A DNA stretch of 64,000 bases from Formicarius rufipectus (GCA_013399695.1 VXAU01004951.1:683478-747477); one strand, 5' to 3'. Shown: positions 11,660 to 25,774, counted from the first letter of the stretch. Numbers and translations: made by a program. The notes: generated by a model from the letters alone, not told the origin.

Positions 11660-14600
11660 GTCTTTGCCAAGAAGAATGTTGAATGAAATGGCTGTTGTGC
11701 TGATTTATTTTCTTTTGGTGGTGGTTTAAAACCCAAAGAAGGAAAAAAAGGTTTTTCAAAACTGCGATATTTAGGATCTGTTCGTTTTTCTTGAAAACAG
11801 AAGCAATCACACTCTTTCACATCACTTGGAGATGTGCAGTCTCAGAAGACTTAAGGCCAGTCCATCCCATTGCAGTGTCATTCAAGTCACGTGCCTTATG
11901 TTAGGAGTCAGGCAGAAAGATATCTGGATTTGCTGTGACAGATGTAGCTAGTCCATGCCCCTTTTGCAGGCTAGTGAAATCCCCACCAGGTGATTTGTCT
12001 GGCATATGATGCCTACTTTGAGATCATGCAAGCTAGTCATGGCATGTGTAGTGTTCCAGCTTGCTCTCTGCACGGTGCTTTTCTAGGATTTTTTATTTAA
12101 TGAGGATGCTGCAGTGTGCAGTGCATTGGAGCTGAGTAGGCCAGCAGCATCTTAGGGAAGGACAGGATTCAGATATCACAGTATAGTGCTATTTTGCCCA
12201 GCTGTATGTGATTGCAGGAGGATTTTCCTAAGTTTGCTTTCCAGGGCTATCAATACAAGAAGGTAGCAAGTGTGAGACAAACCTGGAGGCACATACTACT
12301 TTGGATGGACAGGAGATTTAGACAATACATGACCATCTAGGAAAAGGGTACAGAAATGTACATGAATAAGGGGAAGACAAATGCAGCAAACAGAGCTCTG
12401 CTTCAGAGCGATTTGTTACCATCTCAGCAATAGCCTTTGTTTCAGCTGGGCATGATCTCTCCTGAGAAGAGGAGAAATCTAATCACGATGATTGATAATT
12501 CCTTCAGAGATTCCCCAGTAGGTATCAGACTTACAGAGCAGAAAACCGCTCTCTTCTGGGAGAGCAGATAGGAGCAAAATGCCTAGCACGCTGCTGGGAG
12601 GGTGTCTCAGCTCACTTCAGGTTCAGCCATTGAACCAGGATGTTTCATTGCTTTGGAAAGTAGAAACAATTGTTTGAGGGCCGTCCAAAGGTGGCCTTTG
12701 GCAGGCTGATGCGTGGAAGCCAGTGCTCTGGTTTAATAAACTCAGTACCAGTTGTACACCTTCCTGGCAAATGGATAGTGACACACAGTGACCACATTTT
12801 GCCAGCAGTGTTGCCTGAGGCTTTAATTGCTTTGCACATAAAGTTATTTATCTCCACATCAAGAGGGTTGAGACCACATTTAGGGAGTAATTACAAAGCT
12901 GCCAGAGGGACTGGTGTTTGCCATGCCAGCCAGGCTGTGATTTATCGGTTCTGTTTGTATTTAGAAAGTGCGCTTTCTGTTCACCTCTTCCCTTCATTCA
13001 GTGCATCATGGCTAAAGGCATCCATATCCCCCAATTCCTTCCTATACTTTCTGTGGGGAGTATGTTGGGAAGCTGCAAATAATCAAATACTGGGAGTTTA
13101 GTTCTGAACATTTCTTTTGCTTTTTCATTCCTGAGGGGTTTGCAGGATTTTTTTATTCCTTTCCTTTTTATTTCTCTTTAATAAAGGTGATGTTATTAGG
13201 ATTTTCAGTGAGATTTCATTATATTTGGGGAGACTTTTTCAGTTGTATGGATTCTTGATTCATCTATACCTTTCCTAGCAATAAATTCTTATCTTCCTGT
13301 GGAGGGTTTGGTATGCCTCTGTCTTACCCATGGGGTCCATAGGATCTTTGTTTGTTGTTTCCTTGTGAAATGTAAGGAAAGGCAGTGTGTTTGGCCTGAA
13401 GTCTTACCTAATACGGTCCCAGACCTGGACTCCCTAAATCCAAATCCAAGTGCCCTTCAGTCTTGGCCTGCATCTAAATCTTTATTTGTATGAGGAGTTT
13501 TGTTTGTTTTAATTAGTTTCTTTTTCATAACACCAGTTTTCAAATATCTCTTTGCATAATCTGAATCTTGGTGACATCACAGATACTTTGATTACTCTGC
13601 TAACACAGTGGATTTTTAGAGGCTCCACTATATTAATTTCAGTGGAGTGGAAGACTTGCCCCAGCAGAAGTGTGATATTAAGATCTCTCCCAACATCAGG
13701 TAAAAATCATGACATGTAGGAGTGAAAGGGACCTGAGTGACTACTCTGAATATTTGCCTTATTTCTAGAAACTTCCAATAGAAGAGATTCACTGTAATAA
13801 AGAATAAGTAGGAGATAATTTTCCTTATGTTTCTTTGGGTTGCCTCACTAAGATTGGATTTCTTTTTACTGATGGGATACTTAGGTAGCTCATTTCTAGT
13901 CACTTCTTCTGCCCATCCCTTTAAAGGTACTGTTTTGTTTTAAGGGTTTCCTCACTTTGTATCCTAGTTTCATACTTTTTTATTTGAAAATGTCTTTCTG
14001 TTCTATGGTTGACTTTTTTACTCCTCCTTATCTTTAGGATAGGGATTTAATCCTTACCATTTCTAATGTTACTTCTTTTTCAGCCAGCTTCCCTGGTAGT
14101 TTTACAAGCTCCTTTCAAAAAAATTTAGTACCTCACATGCTTTGTTTATTATTTCATTTTGATGTGTGCATGTAATCCCTGAAGGACAATAAGCCTGTTT
14201 GTGAAGTGGTCATTGTTTTTCAGAGCATCAACAACAGTTGCTTTGCAAACAGAGTTTTATCTTTCATGTCAAATTGCACTGAAAATAGTCTCCTGTCTCT
14301 GTGAGCTCTGGAGTCAGCTGTTCTAAGCGATAATTTATTTAACACAGCAAGAAATTATTTTTCTAAACTGTCACCCAACATGACACCTGACTCATATTTG
14401 TAAGTAGATAACCAAAGTCATCCACTTCTTTCTGCTTTATTAGACTGATTACTGCTTTGATGTTCATCAACACTATGCATTTTGTATGGGTTTTTTTTTG
14501 TTGTTCTTTTGATCAAGAGAATGATAATGCAACCTTGCCAGTATAAAAGATATTCTATTATTTGGGGCATTGGGGCTTATATTTTGGAGTTTACTTATGA

Positions 14601-16107
14601 ACATTTCAAAATGTTACCTCATTGGAATCTGTGGGAGTACAGTACCCTCACCTCTAAAGCTTAGGATGTCCTTCATATACAGTTTGAAACCAAAGATTGT
14701 TTTTCCATTGATCTTTGAGATTCCATTAGTCTTTATGATAGCAAGGGTTTCTTTGATTATCTAGTGTTCTCATTTCCTCATTATTGCTCATAAGCTTATG
14801 CAAGGATGTGTATACACATGATCATTTTAAGTCTTGGTCCTGAGCCTAATTTTCTTGAAATTTTGTGTGAGAAGCCCTGTTATATTGCAGAATTTATTTC
14901 TGCATTTGTGATGTTTCTTAGCTTTACTCTAGCTGAAGTTTCTGCCCTATCCTCTGCTCTCAGATAACAGTTATCTCTCTATTAATGGCATCCATAGCAG
15001 ATGTCTTTGTCTGACATGAGTGCCCCTCAGCACCTGCCAACTTTCCTTAGCTCTGAATTTGAGAAAATCTCCTCCAAACCATGTTAATGTTCAGTAGCAC
15101 AGTCAGGAGCTGCTGTAGTTAAGCTGGAACCCATTCTGAGCCCACCCTCTCTGCCCATACAGTATGTTTGCCTGAAATCCCTGCATTCCTAATAATGTTT
15201 ATATTCTTCCTCTCTATTTGAACTTTTCATCCCTACATAGTCCCTATAATTCAAACTGCCCGTGCAAAGTAATATGGTGCCTGTGAAATATTTAAAAGAA
15301 ACAGGCCATAGAGACTTAAATGTATTTTCTTAATTGTATTTCACGTCACGTGACCTTATGTGACATGATTCACGCCCAAGGACTTCTCACTTGGGCTCCT
15401 TGTGTACTGTCTACACATTTGCAGAGCATTACAACTTCTGCTCCTTCTAAGAAAGGTTCTTTAGCCATCATCTGGAACTGGGTCAGATTCTTCTGGCACT
15501 GCAGCCTCTCCACGTCTTATGGCTGGAAAGTTTCTGGAGCAATGTTCTCTTTCAGAAGGGAGAAGATTCCATGACTCGAAAGCATCCTTTTGATGCATTT
15601 TCTTCCTCCATTTCAGTCTGATGCAGTGCTGCTCTGAGTCCAGGTCTCTCCAGCAGGTCTGGGAGGTGGGTGTGACTGACTGCACCCTTCCCTCTGCTCT
15701 TTGTTCTCTCATCCACAACTCATCCCTGAAGGGTTCCTTTGCTTTTGAAGACTGTGAGGTACTGAAAGTCATGGAGCTAGCCAGAAATTTGAAGATCACT
15801 CTAAGAAACTGGATATCTAACTTGTTCCCATTCCTGTGGGGTTTTGTAGGCTTTTTTTTGTTTGTTTTTGTGAGGTGGGTGCAGGTGTTGTTTACCTACA
15901 GTTATGGAGCATTGGTCAGTACATGGCATTTTCTGTTTGCTGCCCCCTTTTCTGACTACTGTATTCCCTCTGCAGTTTCTCACTTTTTTTATCTCACTCT
16001 TTCCTTATCCAGCTTTTTTCCTGCCCTTTCTTACACTGGCGTTCCCAAGGTTCTGCCAGCATGGCTGAGGGTTCAGCTGTGCCCTGCACCTGATGCAAGA
16101 ATTATTT
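11660..16107. other. Unassigned sequence
   Basis: No repeat family or exon is recognised. Several moderately long frames occur (143 codons at 12670-13101 plus; 112 codons at 15461-15799 minus; 162 codons at 15621-16109 plus). They overlap one another on opposite strands, lack domains and have low-complexity hydrophobic stretches produced by T-rich DNA. I read them as chance frames. Confidence 0.4.
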
Positions 16108-16124
16108 AAAAAAAAAAAAAAAAA
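16108..16124 (+). repeat. Poly(A) run of 17
   Basis: An A17 tract at the end of one open frame and near the start of another (16093-16617). It makes the Lys-rich start of the second frame. No poly(A) signal hexamer lies in the preceding 40 bases. Confidence 0.9.
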
Positions 16125-17675
16125 TCGTTTTCAGAAGCTGTCAAACTATTTCTTAATGAGGAAGAGAATCCTCTCTCCAAGGATTTTCTGCCCATGCAAG
16201 TCCTTATCCTCTGCTCCAGCTGCAGGCATGGTGCTTTGTGCTGCTTTACCTTTAAATGAGGAGCAGAAGGGATTTTTGTGCATGTCTTTTTTACTTTATT
16301 TAGTATTGAGGGTTTATTTTAGAGGGAGCACCCTCTTCAACTCTACCTCTGACTCCTCCTTGTCCCAAAACTTTTTTTGCTCTTTCTGTGGTTACTCTCA
16401 GATGAAAATTTCCTGTGAGGCACCACAGTTCCTTCCAAGTACAGTGGCTGCAGGAACCAAAAAAAGGATTTCTACATCAGGATGGGAAAGCCCAAGGAAA
16501 ACAGATATATGGATGACCTGGTGGATAGGCATGTTACACAAACCTGTCAAGGTCAGAAGAGCTGCTCTGCTGAAAAAGTTTGCAATTGTTTGCAAGTGCT
16601 GTAGATGTAAAGCCTGATCTGCTATTCTAGGTACTTCTGAAAATTAAAAAAATAAGCAAGGTAATGATTCTAACAAGAAATATGTACCAAAATGAAAAAC
16701 ACATCTGTATTTTGAGGTGCTGAAAATGAGAATATTAGCAGTAAATCATTTCCATGCTCTCATTTTTCTCTGTATTTCTCAGGCATTGTGAATATAACAT
16801 TTGCCAGTGTAGCCTTAGGCTACCCTGGCACCAGTGAGCTTGACACTAATATCAAACACCACTATTTAATCCAGTGTATGGGGAAATTCAGAATTCAGCA
16901 GTGTTGAGCATTTTCTCTCTGTTTCTGGGTGCTCTCTGTCAGGGATAGGATGGGAGAAGCCAATTCCTTCAACCATTAAGGAATAGACAATATTCTCAAC
17001 TCTTTTACACCCTGAAGTGCCTTCAGAAATTTCATGCCCTCCCTCTGGATTTCTCTTTCATTTGCATAAGGGAGCAGTTATTCTCACCAGCCTTTGACAT
17101 CATTTTGGAAATTTTTGGAAGAAAAGCATTTTGAAATGCAAAGCACTATTTTTACTATCAGCTTAAAACTAGACCTCTCACTTCACATTGGTACATTACT
17201 CTCATTTTTCTGATTTTTGCCACTTTGACTTGTTATGTCCTTTCTCTTTTGGCTCCCACAGCTTCGCCTGACCATGAGATGTATTATTCAAATGCCCTCA
17301 CACTCCTCTTATTGCTAATTATATATTAAAGACGTTCTGACTTCATTTTTGCTCACTACAAAATCTTAGTCTAGCCGTGACACTGACAGGACTGCTGGAG
17401 CTCAGAGAGAACTTGTGCAAATGGCACTTCTCTTTTTGGTCTGTCAGTCTTAATGGAATATTTGATGAACCAGTAATAACCTCAGCACTCCTTATGTGCA
17501 AAGATGGGAGAGAGCAAGAGACTTGTACCACCTTCCCTTTAGTAATATATGTTTGTAAAAAGAATTTCTGTAGAATGCTTTTTCTGTGAATGACAGCACT
17601 TTCCATCAGCTTGGTCCAGGTTAATCCTTCCAGGGAAGCTGCATGAAAGATCCCTTGTGGCTAGTTTGTGCAGGT
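16125..17675. other. Unassigned sequence
   Basis: A 174-codon plus-strand frame covers 16093-16617. Its composition is uneven (Lys-rich start from the A tract, then Ser/Phe/Leu-rich), and no domain is recognised. Beyond it, to the CR1 scrap, I see only unique AT-rich sequence. Confidence 0.4.
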
Positions 17676-17760
17676 TTATAGGATCACAGAGAAAATAGTT
17701 TACAGGGATCCTGAAAGCTCATCTACTTCATCCTCTGCTTCAAAGTGCAGAAATGCTTGG
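17676..17760 (-). mobile_element. Diverged CR1 LINE 3' scrap
   Basis: 'aggatcacagag', then 'cagggatcctgaaagctcat' and 'tcctctgcttcaaagtgcag', follow the reverse complement of the avian CR1 3' end (the repeated 'gaatcacagaat' tip, the 'gggacct' block and the 'ctgctcaaagcaggg' block). The copy is heavily mutated and only about 85 bp are recognisable, so the LINE sense strand is minus. Confidence 0.6.
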
Positions 17761-17764
17761 AGTG

Positions 17765-20700
17765 TTCTGCTGCCAAAGTGTGGGTGTTGCTTCAGATGTA
17801 TCTGTAGATTACTACAGTTTGAAACATGAAGAGTGATTGTGCTTGAAGTATGCACTATTTTTGCTGTAAATTCACATATTCATAGGTCTGAAGTCCAGAA
17901 AAGGCTGTTGTACCATCCGGACCCACCATCAATAGTTTAAGAAATCAGAGAATTTTACTGGTTCTGAACCCAGTACTTTGGCTTAGTTTACTAGTTAGGT
18001 ATGGGTGTATTTTATACGTTATTGTGGAGATTCAGTGTGGCATGTTAATTTGTGCTTGCCTGATCATGTTCAGTCTTTCAGTGTGGAGGATCAAGCTGTT
18101 TATTCTCTGCCCCAAGTGTGACTCTAAGAACACAGTTTTGGCCACCATTTTATGCAGTCTTGACTGCTTATTGATTTTGTTTCTGATGAGCATCACCAGC
18201 TGCTGAGATACTGTAGTGATGGATGTGGTATAAGGACCGAAAGACAACATAAAAATTACTTAAGCCAGTGATATTCTGAACCACAGATGCAACCTGCTTT
18301 TGCAAAATCCACCCTAACATGTGAATTACAGTGTATCTTGCATATGAGGGAATCAGAACACCACAGGCAAATGTCTGTAATACGCACAGAATGCCAGAGG
18401 CTATAGCAAATTGACTTTCTTTCTGGGGTATAGCTAAATTATATTTTCCTTTCTTTTTCTAAGCTTTATTTATTTCCCCACTTGCCCTGGGAAAGATTAT
18501 GCAATGGCCAGAAGAGCTTATAATGACTAGACGGCCAGGGCAATTACGCTGTGGATGCTAAAATTTGAGCCTATTTAGATAAACTGAGATGAATTCTGAA
18601 TTTAGATTTCAATTTTCTTCCAGCAGAGAATTTTCTCCTGATCTCAAAACTGAATTTATTTTTTTTTATTTAAACTCTCGCAATTTTCCTTGGATTTATT
18701 TACTTTTACTTTTGTATTGTATTAAACTAATGAGTAAATAATAATCCACATACGTCTGATAGAGAGCAGTAGATTAAATGAAATATTACCATGACATAAA
18801 AATCAAAAGAATGGATCTAAACAAAATGTTCTGAGATTATTGCAATGGAACTCTTGAATGTTTAGCTGTCAAACATTTCATTGAAGTTGACAATTTCCAT
18901 AGAGAGATCTGATTCTGGTTTTAAAAAAAAATAAAAATCAAAACTGTCCTGACAGTTTCTTTTTACCTTTATCTCCAACAGTTCTGATGATTGATCTGCT
19001 AAATTTCATCATGACCTTTATCGATAAGGAGGGTCAACTCACTGACCTGAAAGCCAGTGCCCTTTTCAGGCATACAAAGAACCAGGGTCTCTTCATCTCA
19101 TAACACAACTTCTGATGTTGACTGCTTTGCTCTCATCATGTACATTTTATACTGAGGCCTGTCTGTCACTAGAGGAGGAGTAGTCTGTATGGCATTTTTT
19201 TGTCTTCATAAAAAGAGACCATGAATATCTATTTCCTTACATATATTTCTTGTATTACTGAGATGTGAAACAATATATTGCTGATGTATTCATGTATAAG
19301 ACCTCAAAACAAGCTGCCTAGCTGTCTTCTGTCAAAAGGAGAAAGGCTTCGAAAAGCAGTTCTTTTGTTCATAAATTGTTTATCTCACAATACAGGCTAA
19401 TTACTTCTTGGTCCACTTCCTACTAACTATCCCCATCCTTTTGGTCTGAATAGAAGTCAGGCCTATCATTTGTTGAAAACTCTGTCACATTTACATGAAG
19501 AGGGTAAACATTGCATTTAGACTTAAAGAGAAACTTGAGCAGAATTAAGTTACTTTAAACACCGACTGCTAGTGCAGTACACCAGTGCCACTGTCACCCT
19601 GTGGCACAACTGTTTTTAGCAGCTCAGAGCTGTTGTATGAGATGCCTTCAAGGTTGTGTCAGGGCAGTGTTTGTGGAGGAGGTCCTCAAGGAGCAGATGA
19701 GCAAGTGTGTGACGTTTCAGCAGGATGCAGTTTGTGACTGCTCTTCTCATTTGATAAAGAATAAATCAAATATTAGAGGGGTTGCTGGTGGTTCTGCATC
19801 ATCAGTGGTGTGAATGGATGTAAAGTGGATGGAAAATTCATGTAAGGTTGCTGTGGTGCTGGTAGGAAAATGCTCAACACATACACCTGAAAATTCTCTC
19901 TTCTCTCTGCCTGCTTGCAACAGGAAAAAGTTCCATTTGTATACAAGGGTAGATGGTGTGCCTTAAATTGAAATAAGTGCACTGTGGGCTGTTTTAGTTT
20001 GTGTTTTCTCAGTCAGGTTTGCTTACTGTCACATGCTGAGTTTGCAACCTATCTGTCTGGCTAGGATTGCAAGAGGTGTTACCACGACACTCAATATGTT
20101 GGTTGGTATGGCCTTGAATGGGATGAGCCTGAAAGAACTCCTTGCAGCTTCAGGACTTCCAGGGCTAGAATTCAACCTTTGACTCTCAGGAGACTCCTGT
20201 GTGACTTGCAGTGTTGTCACTGTAACTTTTAACTGTCTCACTGATTTCTCTAGGTAATTTATTGCTTTGCTGCTTTTTGTGTTCTCAACATTCATCTTGC
20301 CACTAAGAGTTCATCCAATCAAATGACCAACTGGAAGATCTAAACTATGTTTCATCAATCCCTGCTATCATGCTATCTAGGCACTCTTCCTCCATCAGTT
20401 TTCTCGTCTCATATTATGACTGTGGCAGTGATCACTTTTTTATTCCCTTTGATTTCAGTTCTGCCTTAAGGATTTCCAGGGTAACTGCCACAATAGCATC
20501 TGAGTTCTTGTGAATACCTTTGAATTCATTGTCTTTAAATTTTTTATATAGGGCTTGTTATAGTACTTGGAGGTGTAAACTTGAATGTCTTAGCCAAATG
20601 GAAATGTGGCTTGTCTCCCTTTTGAGTTTCTCCATCTATATGAGCTGGTGTCTTCACTCCAGACCTAAAAACATTTTGTTATTAAATGGAAAGTTTTCCC

Positions 20701-22799
20701 TGCAGCAAAATGTTTTGCAGCCTTTTGGGATGAAGTATATCCCTCAAATTAATTATTATAATAATGGTAGTAAATGGAGATGATACAATTTGTGTTTGGT
20801 ACATGTACAGACATTGCCCAGGCAAACAGGGATCATTTGGCACTGAAAGTAAAAAAAATGCAAATGATGTTTGGGTCATATTGTTTTCTCTGATACCAGT
20901 GTAAAACTCAGCTGCCTGTTGACTTCAAGTTTCCTTATGTTGAAATCATCCCACTCTCTCACATGATGTTTCACTGGATTTATGCTGGTGAGAGCACATT
21001 TTGGCTCCTTAGAATGAAGCTCAAGACAATTACATCTCCATTAAGAAATTAATTCAGAATTAATGCAGTTATTGTGTGGCAATTAAATCCCAAACTGCTA
21101 TTAGAAAAACTGAATTATTGAGGTTTGCCATTTAAGCTGTAGCTTGTATGGACATAATGAACTGGCCTTTTATACAGAACGATAAACCTCATGTTCTTAA
21201 TAATCATTTGGAATTGACTTCATGTAAATAACTAGTACAGCTGCAGCAGTCATCTCCTGAGATGGCGCTGCTATCTTGCCAGGATTTTTCTGGTTGCTGC
21301 ATTCCTTTTCACTGTGGAGTTCCTACAAATCCAACCTTCATCGTCTCCTAGCAGCTCAGTTAATACCTCACATAACTTCTAAAGACCTTTTTATAACAGG
21401 TTGCTTATTCTAGGTTTCAAATGTACCAGTTGAAATTGAATGTTGCCGTTATTATTGTTGATGGAGTTTTTCCAACTCTGCAAGAAGAGATGTATAAATT
21501 ACATGCTGGTTAAAGCTCAATAAATATGCTTTAGCAGTAGAACAGTTTGTATTTAATCTTCCGTACAAGGGCTGGTCCAGTAATCCAGTGAGTGATAGGA
21601 CAAAGATGTGTTCATGTGTGGAGCACTGTGCATGCAGTTTTAAAGCTGGCTAAAGGAACTTAGGTCCCAATGGCTTTTGACCATCTAATTCCCTTGTCTA
21701 CTTCTACCAGTGGAGTCATCTCAGAAGTAAGTCCTGTTTTTCAGTGTGTTTCACTCTGTCTGAATCTGGGGTTGGTTGATTGGTTGGTTTTACCAGGAAG
21801 AGTACTAATTTCTGCTATTGGTTCCCAAGCAATAAGGAACAGAGATGACATATTACATGACTATTCAGGTGAAAGGATGTAAGATCTTCTCCGTTCTTTC
21901 CCTATGGCATTGTTTTTACCTCTCTGCTTCAATTGTAGAGTTTAAGATTTGAATGTCAGTAAAATCAGTGGAAGCAGCTGGAAATTTAGGTCGGTCTTTT
22001 CAGTTGCAAGCCTTTAACTTAGGTGTTTCAATATGAAGTTGCAAATCTGTTAGACAGTAGCTCCTGCCTTGTGACTTGTATTCAGATTTGTGAAAGTGAA
22101 AATGATGATTCACCTGTGTGGGAAAGAAACTACCTTTAGAAGAACCTCTTGTGCCTTTCTCTAGCTGGTAGTAGCAGCACACATACTAGGAAAAACTGAC
22201 ATTGTCTTTTCCTAAGTTTTTTCATCTCCTTGTTTCATGTTCACTGACAGCAATATCCCCACATACCGTTTATACCTACCTTATGGCCCTGTGTTTTAGC
22301 AGAGCAGGATTGCTCATTAATTTTCTGTGTCCTGTTCTGTTTTCTGAGGCTGGACTGCAGCAAGGACGGCTGACTCTTAGCATAGCTTCAAAGGGTTAAA
22401 ACCGAAAAAACTAATCTTCCCTTCAAATCTCTCTGCAACCAGTGGTTTCTACTCAATTGAATGGCTTGCCTGTGCTCAAGTGCTTTCTGGAGTTTCACAG
22501 GTGCAGCTTTCTGGGTACCTATTTGTCCACAGTGTGACTATCATTATTATTTCCTTTCCAGATCAACAGCCTTCATTTTTAGCCCCTTCTCAATCACCTC
22601 CTGATTCTCTTTTCTCTTATTGGGGTGAAAATTCCCTGAGATGCTGTTCAGCAAAAAGTTACAGAACAAGAAACAAATTCTTTCTGGAGAGTGCTATTTA
22701 CCTTTTTTATTTTCTGCTTTGTTAACGACGCAGAGGTTTCATTAGCAGGGAACAAAATGCATTCCAGGGACAGCAAGTTATATGCACACAAATTATATG
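17765..22799. other. Unassigned sequence
   Basis: No exon or repeat family is recognised. The stretch around 18480-18760 is mixed, with TAAT-type words and few low-complexity runs, and might be conserved. Elsewhere there are only short A or T runs and short chance frames (all under about 90 codons). Confidence 0.45.
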
Positions 22800-22870
22800 A
22801 AAAAAAACAACCCAACAAAACACCGACAACCTTCAAACACGAAAATAATCAAACCCCCAGAAAGAAACAA
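22800..22870 (+). repeat. A/C-rich tract
   Basis: A stretch made almost only of A and C ('aaaaaaaacaacccaacaa' and onward), one of about ten A/C-only or T/G-only tracts in the window. It is low-complexity DNA with no coding meaning. Confidence 0.7.
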
Positions 22871-25759
22871 CTGAAGCATCTACTAATAAAGGAGCAAACA
22901 GACTTCTGGATTATAATGCAAGATGGAATTACCCTGTTAAGAACTTTGTATCTAGCAGTGCTGTAGCCAGAACCACAGGGTCACTGAACCTACCCCATGC
23001 TAAGTTGTCAGAAATGTGGGGCACGTCCCAAACCAAAGCATTTAGGGGCATTCTTGCAGCTACTTCTACTCTCCCTTTCTTACCCAGTGTTCAATTCAAA
23101 ACTCAGTACTTGCTGTAGGGCAAGTATTGAGCTCCCCTATCTGGTGGGAGGCAATAGAACTGTGCTTGCTGCAGGGTGTGTGAGGGGACGAGCATATGAG
23201 TGAATTTCTGAAACCAAGCACTTTTGGCATAGACTGACGCCTTTTGTAGGAAGAGGATAACATCCAGCAGCCTGTTGTTAGGACAGCCCTACCTCTTTGC
23301 AAGAGGTTCTACCAAAAAAGCTTTGAATCTTTATTTAGGATGAAAAAATATAAGAAAAAGAGCCACCTTCAAGCCTGAGGGAATGGAGCTTTCTAGAGCA
23401 GATAAATAGGATACTTTTATGAAATAGATCAAGCCTCCTCACCTCAGGGGAAGGAAGTGTGGGGTGTTGATAAGATTGTCCCACACAGACTGACATTCAG
23501 TAATTAGCACTATCTCTAATGTAATCATTCACTAAGAGGTTTAGCTGGGATGTGACTTACCCAGGAGAGGCACTAGAGAAAAGGAAAGAAAGGACAGGTG
23601 AGGAGAGCAAGATGCAAGTAGTCTTTACCCTTCTTTAATACCATCTATCTGTGGATCTTAAAGAGTCTACCGTGCTTTTAACAAGTGTGTAGACAGGAAT
23701 AAGGAACAGTAATGTTGATGACTGTGGCTAGGATGCCTGACTTGTAAGACACTATGTTGGGAATAGAACACCGGGGCCAAATAATGAGCACTCTTCTTAG
23801 TGTTTGGTGGGACTGAGATTCACCCAAACCCGGAACATGGATGAATGAGACAACTTGTGTTTATATTTTAGAACAAGTCTTGCCTTAAGAAGTTGGTTGT
23901 TCTGTGTTTACCTGAGACAGCACATCAATCTATTAGAAACAGCAAATAACAGTTAATCTTTTGTCCTAGAGAGTCCCACTTGCATGTGACTTTTGGGGAA
24001 TACTTTTGGTGCACATAGCTCAGTGTAGAGCTGCAGATCGAGCTCTGGGTGGCAGGACCCAGAGACAAGAGGCCATGAACTGCCAACTCTTTTCATAACA
24101 AAGGGTTAAAACAGTGACACAGGCCAGGTGGATGGACATTGGGAGGCACAGTAGGAGCTGAAGACTCAGGAGGAAGAGCAAGGGGTTTGTGTGCCTGGAC
24201 TGTGAGGGGTTAAAAGCCCAGGGGGTCCTTTGTTAGAGGTTCTCCTCAGAGGTACCAGATCAGGCTAATTCTATGTTACTGCACCATGAATTAATTGTTT
24301 TATTTAATAAGACATCTAAGACTCTGCTAAGGGAAAACTGGACTGTGAGTGGGGTGTGTAGAGAGTGAAGTGGGGCACCCATGGAATCACTGGAGCCACA
24401 CACTGCAAAGGAGCTTTGGTCCCAGCAGTGAAAGTCTTTGGGGTTGGGTGCGTGACTGCCAGAGAGTCCTGTGAGTGGTCAGACTGGGAAGTTTCCTTAA
24501 CATGGATATATGCCAGTTAAGATTATTTACTGGGATAGTTACTGATTTTCTCATCAACTGCGCTGATTGTCTCCACATAAACACCCCCTGTGAGAGTCAC
24601 AACACTTCTATCACTCTTTAGGCTTTATTGTGTAGATGCCTCATGTAGTGACCACTGATAAGACCCTGATGAATTTGGTCTCCAGTTTTAAAATCTGACT
24701 TTGTGAGGAGGACACTAACACTGAATTTGAAGGAATTTGGAGTAGAATCTGCAAACATTTTAAAGAGTTCTTTTCTCCATTTGTGGATTTCATCTCATGC
24801 TGCAAATTCCCACTGATGAGGAGGTGTTATTTTATTTTTCCAACTTTGAAACTGAAATCTGTTCTTCAGCCTAGGGATAGGCCTTCGTGCTGCAATCCTG
24901 ATTCTTAGCTGCTTGTAATATTCTTTCATTCAGTACTCCTAGTAGTCTTTCTGTGCACAAATTTGGCTCCTATATTTGCACTTGATTCTTTCAGGGGAGG
25001 TTGGATGAGTTGATTTCTCCTCTCTCTCTTTCTCTAGTCCTGTTTCCTAAGGCATCATCCTCTCCAGACAAATAAATGCCTTGAGGCAAGCAGACGTCAC
25101 TGTTGTAGTCCAGTTTGCATGGGAAGTTGTCAGGCCTGATCTGACCTGCCTTTCCATCAGGATTATAAAGGTGACGGATAGTCAATTTCAAGGATTCATG
25201 ATCCATTTTAGCACAGCGCTTCACCTTGCAGCTAAGTAATACGGCTGTGATAAAATCAGCCATAATCACTGCATCTTACTCAGCACTGCCTGGGCTGTAA
25301 ATATTGCCTTCATATATTAAAAGAAAGAAAGAAAAAACCTCAAATGGAAGGAGAGGAAAAGAAAAAAGAGATCTAAAGAGAACAGATGTGTTGACCATAA
25401 CTGACCAGAGTGGTATTTCCTTATGTAATGTAGCCTTTCTGAAAGAGGCGAGCAGGGCTTGGAGCTGGTGGGCTCCTTGCAGTTCTAAGGAGACAGTGTG
25501 GGATGCACTCTCAAAGCATTCCTCATTATTATGGGGGGTTCACTAGCAAAGCTGGGCCTGGATCACTCCCTGAGGATTTCATGAACTTTGGGGATTCCTC
25601 CATCTTTTTTACAAGTGTTTCAAATCCTGAACAGTTATCAAATTAACTTTCCTGCTTTCCTCTAAGTTCAGTCTTTGATTTCCTGAAGGAAGCATCATGA
25701 CTGTCTTTTCTCTTTCACAGAGCAGTTCAGGACTGAAATGGAAGCCCTTTCAGCTTCTG
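22871..25759. other. Unassigned; G-rich repeat-like block 24030-24600
   Basis: 23.0-24.0 kb is plain. 24030-24600 is more G-rich than its surroundings and has recurring 'ggggttaaaa'-type words and an 'attgttttatttaataag' segment. That is reminiscent of an old LTR, but I cannot assign a family or find terminal repeats. 24991-25269 holds a minus-strand frame of 92 codons with a balanced amino-acid composition but no recognised domain. 25320-25377 is a purine-rich tract with (AAAG)n. Confidence 0.35.
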
Positions 25760-25774
25760 AAAAAAAAAAAAAAA
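25760..25774 (+). repeat. Poly(A) run of 15
   Basis: An A15 tract following 'cagcttctg'; no poly(A) signal or recognisable retrocopy lies upstream. Confidence 0.9.

Noticed and set aside
12670..13101. 143-codon plus-strand frame
   Set aside because: A minus-strand frame overlaps it, composition follows the DNA, and no family is recognised.
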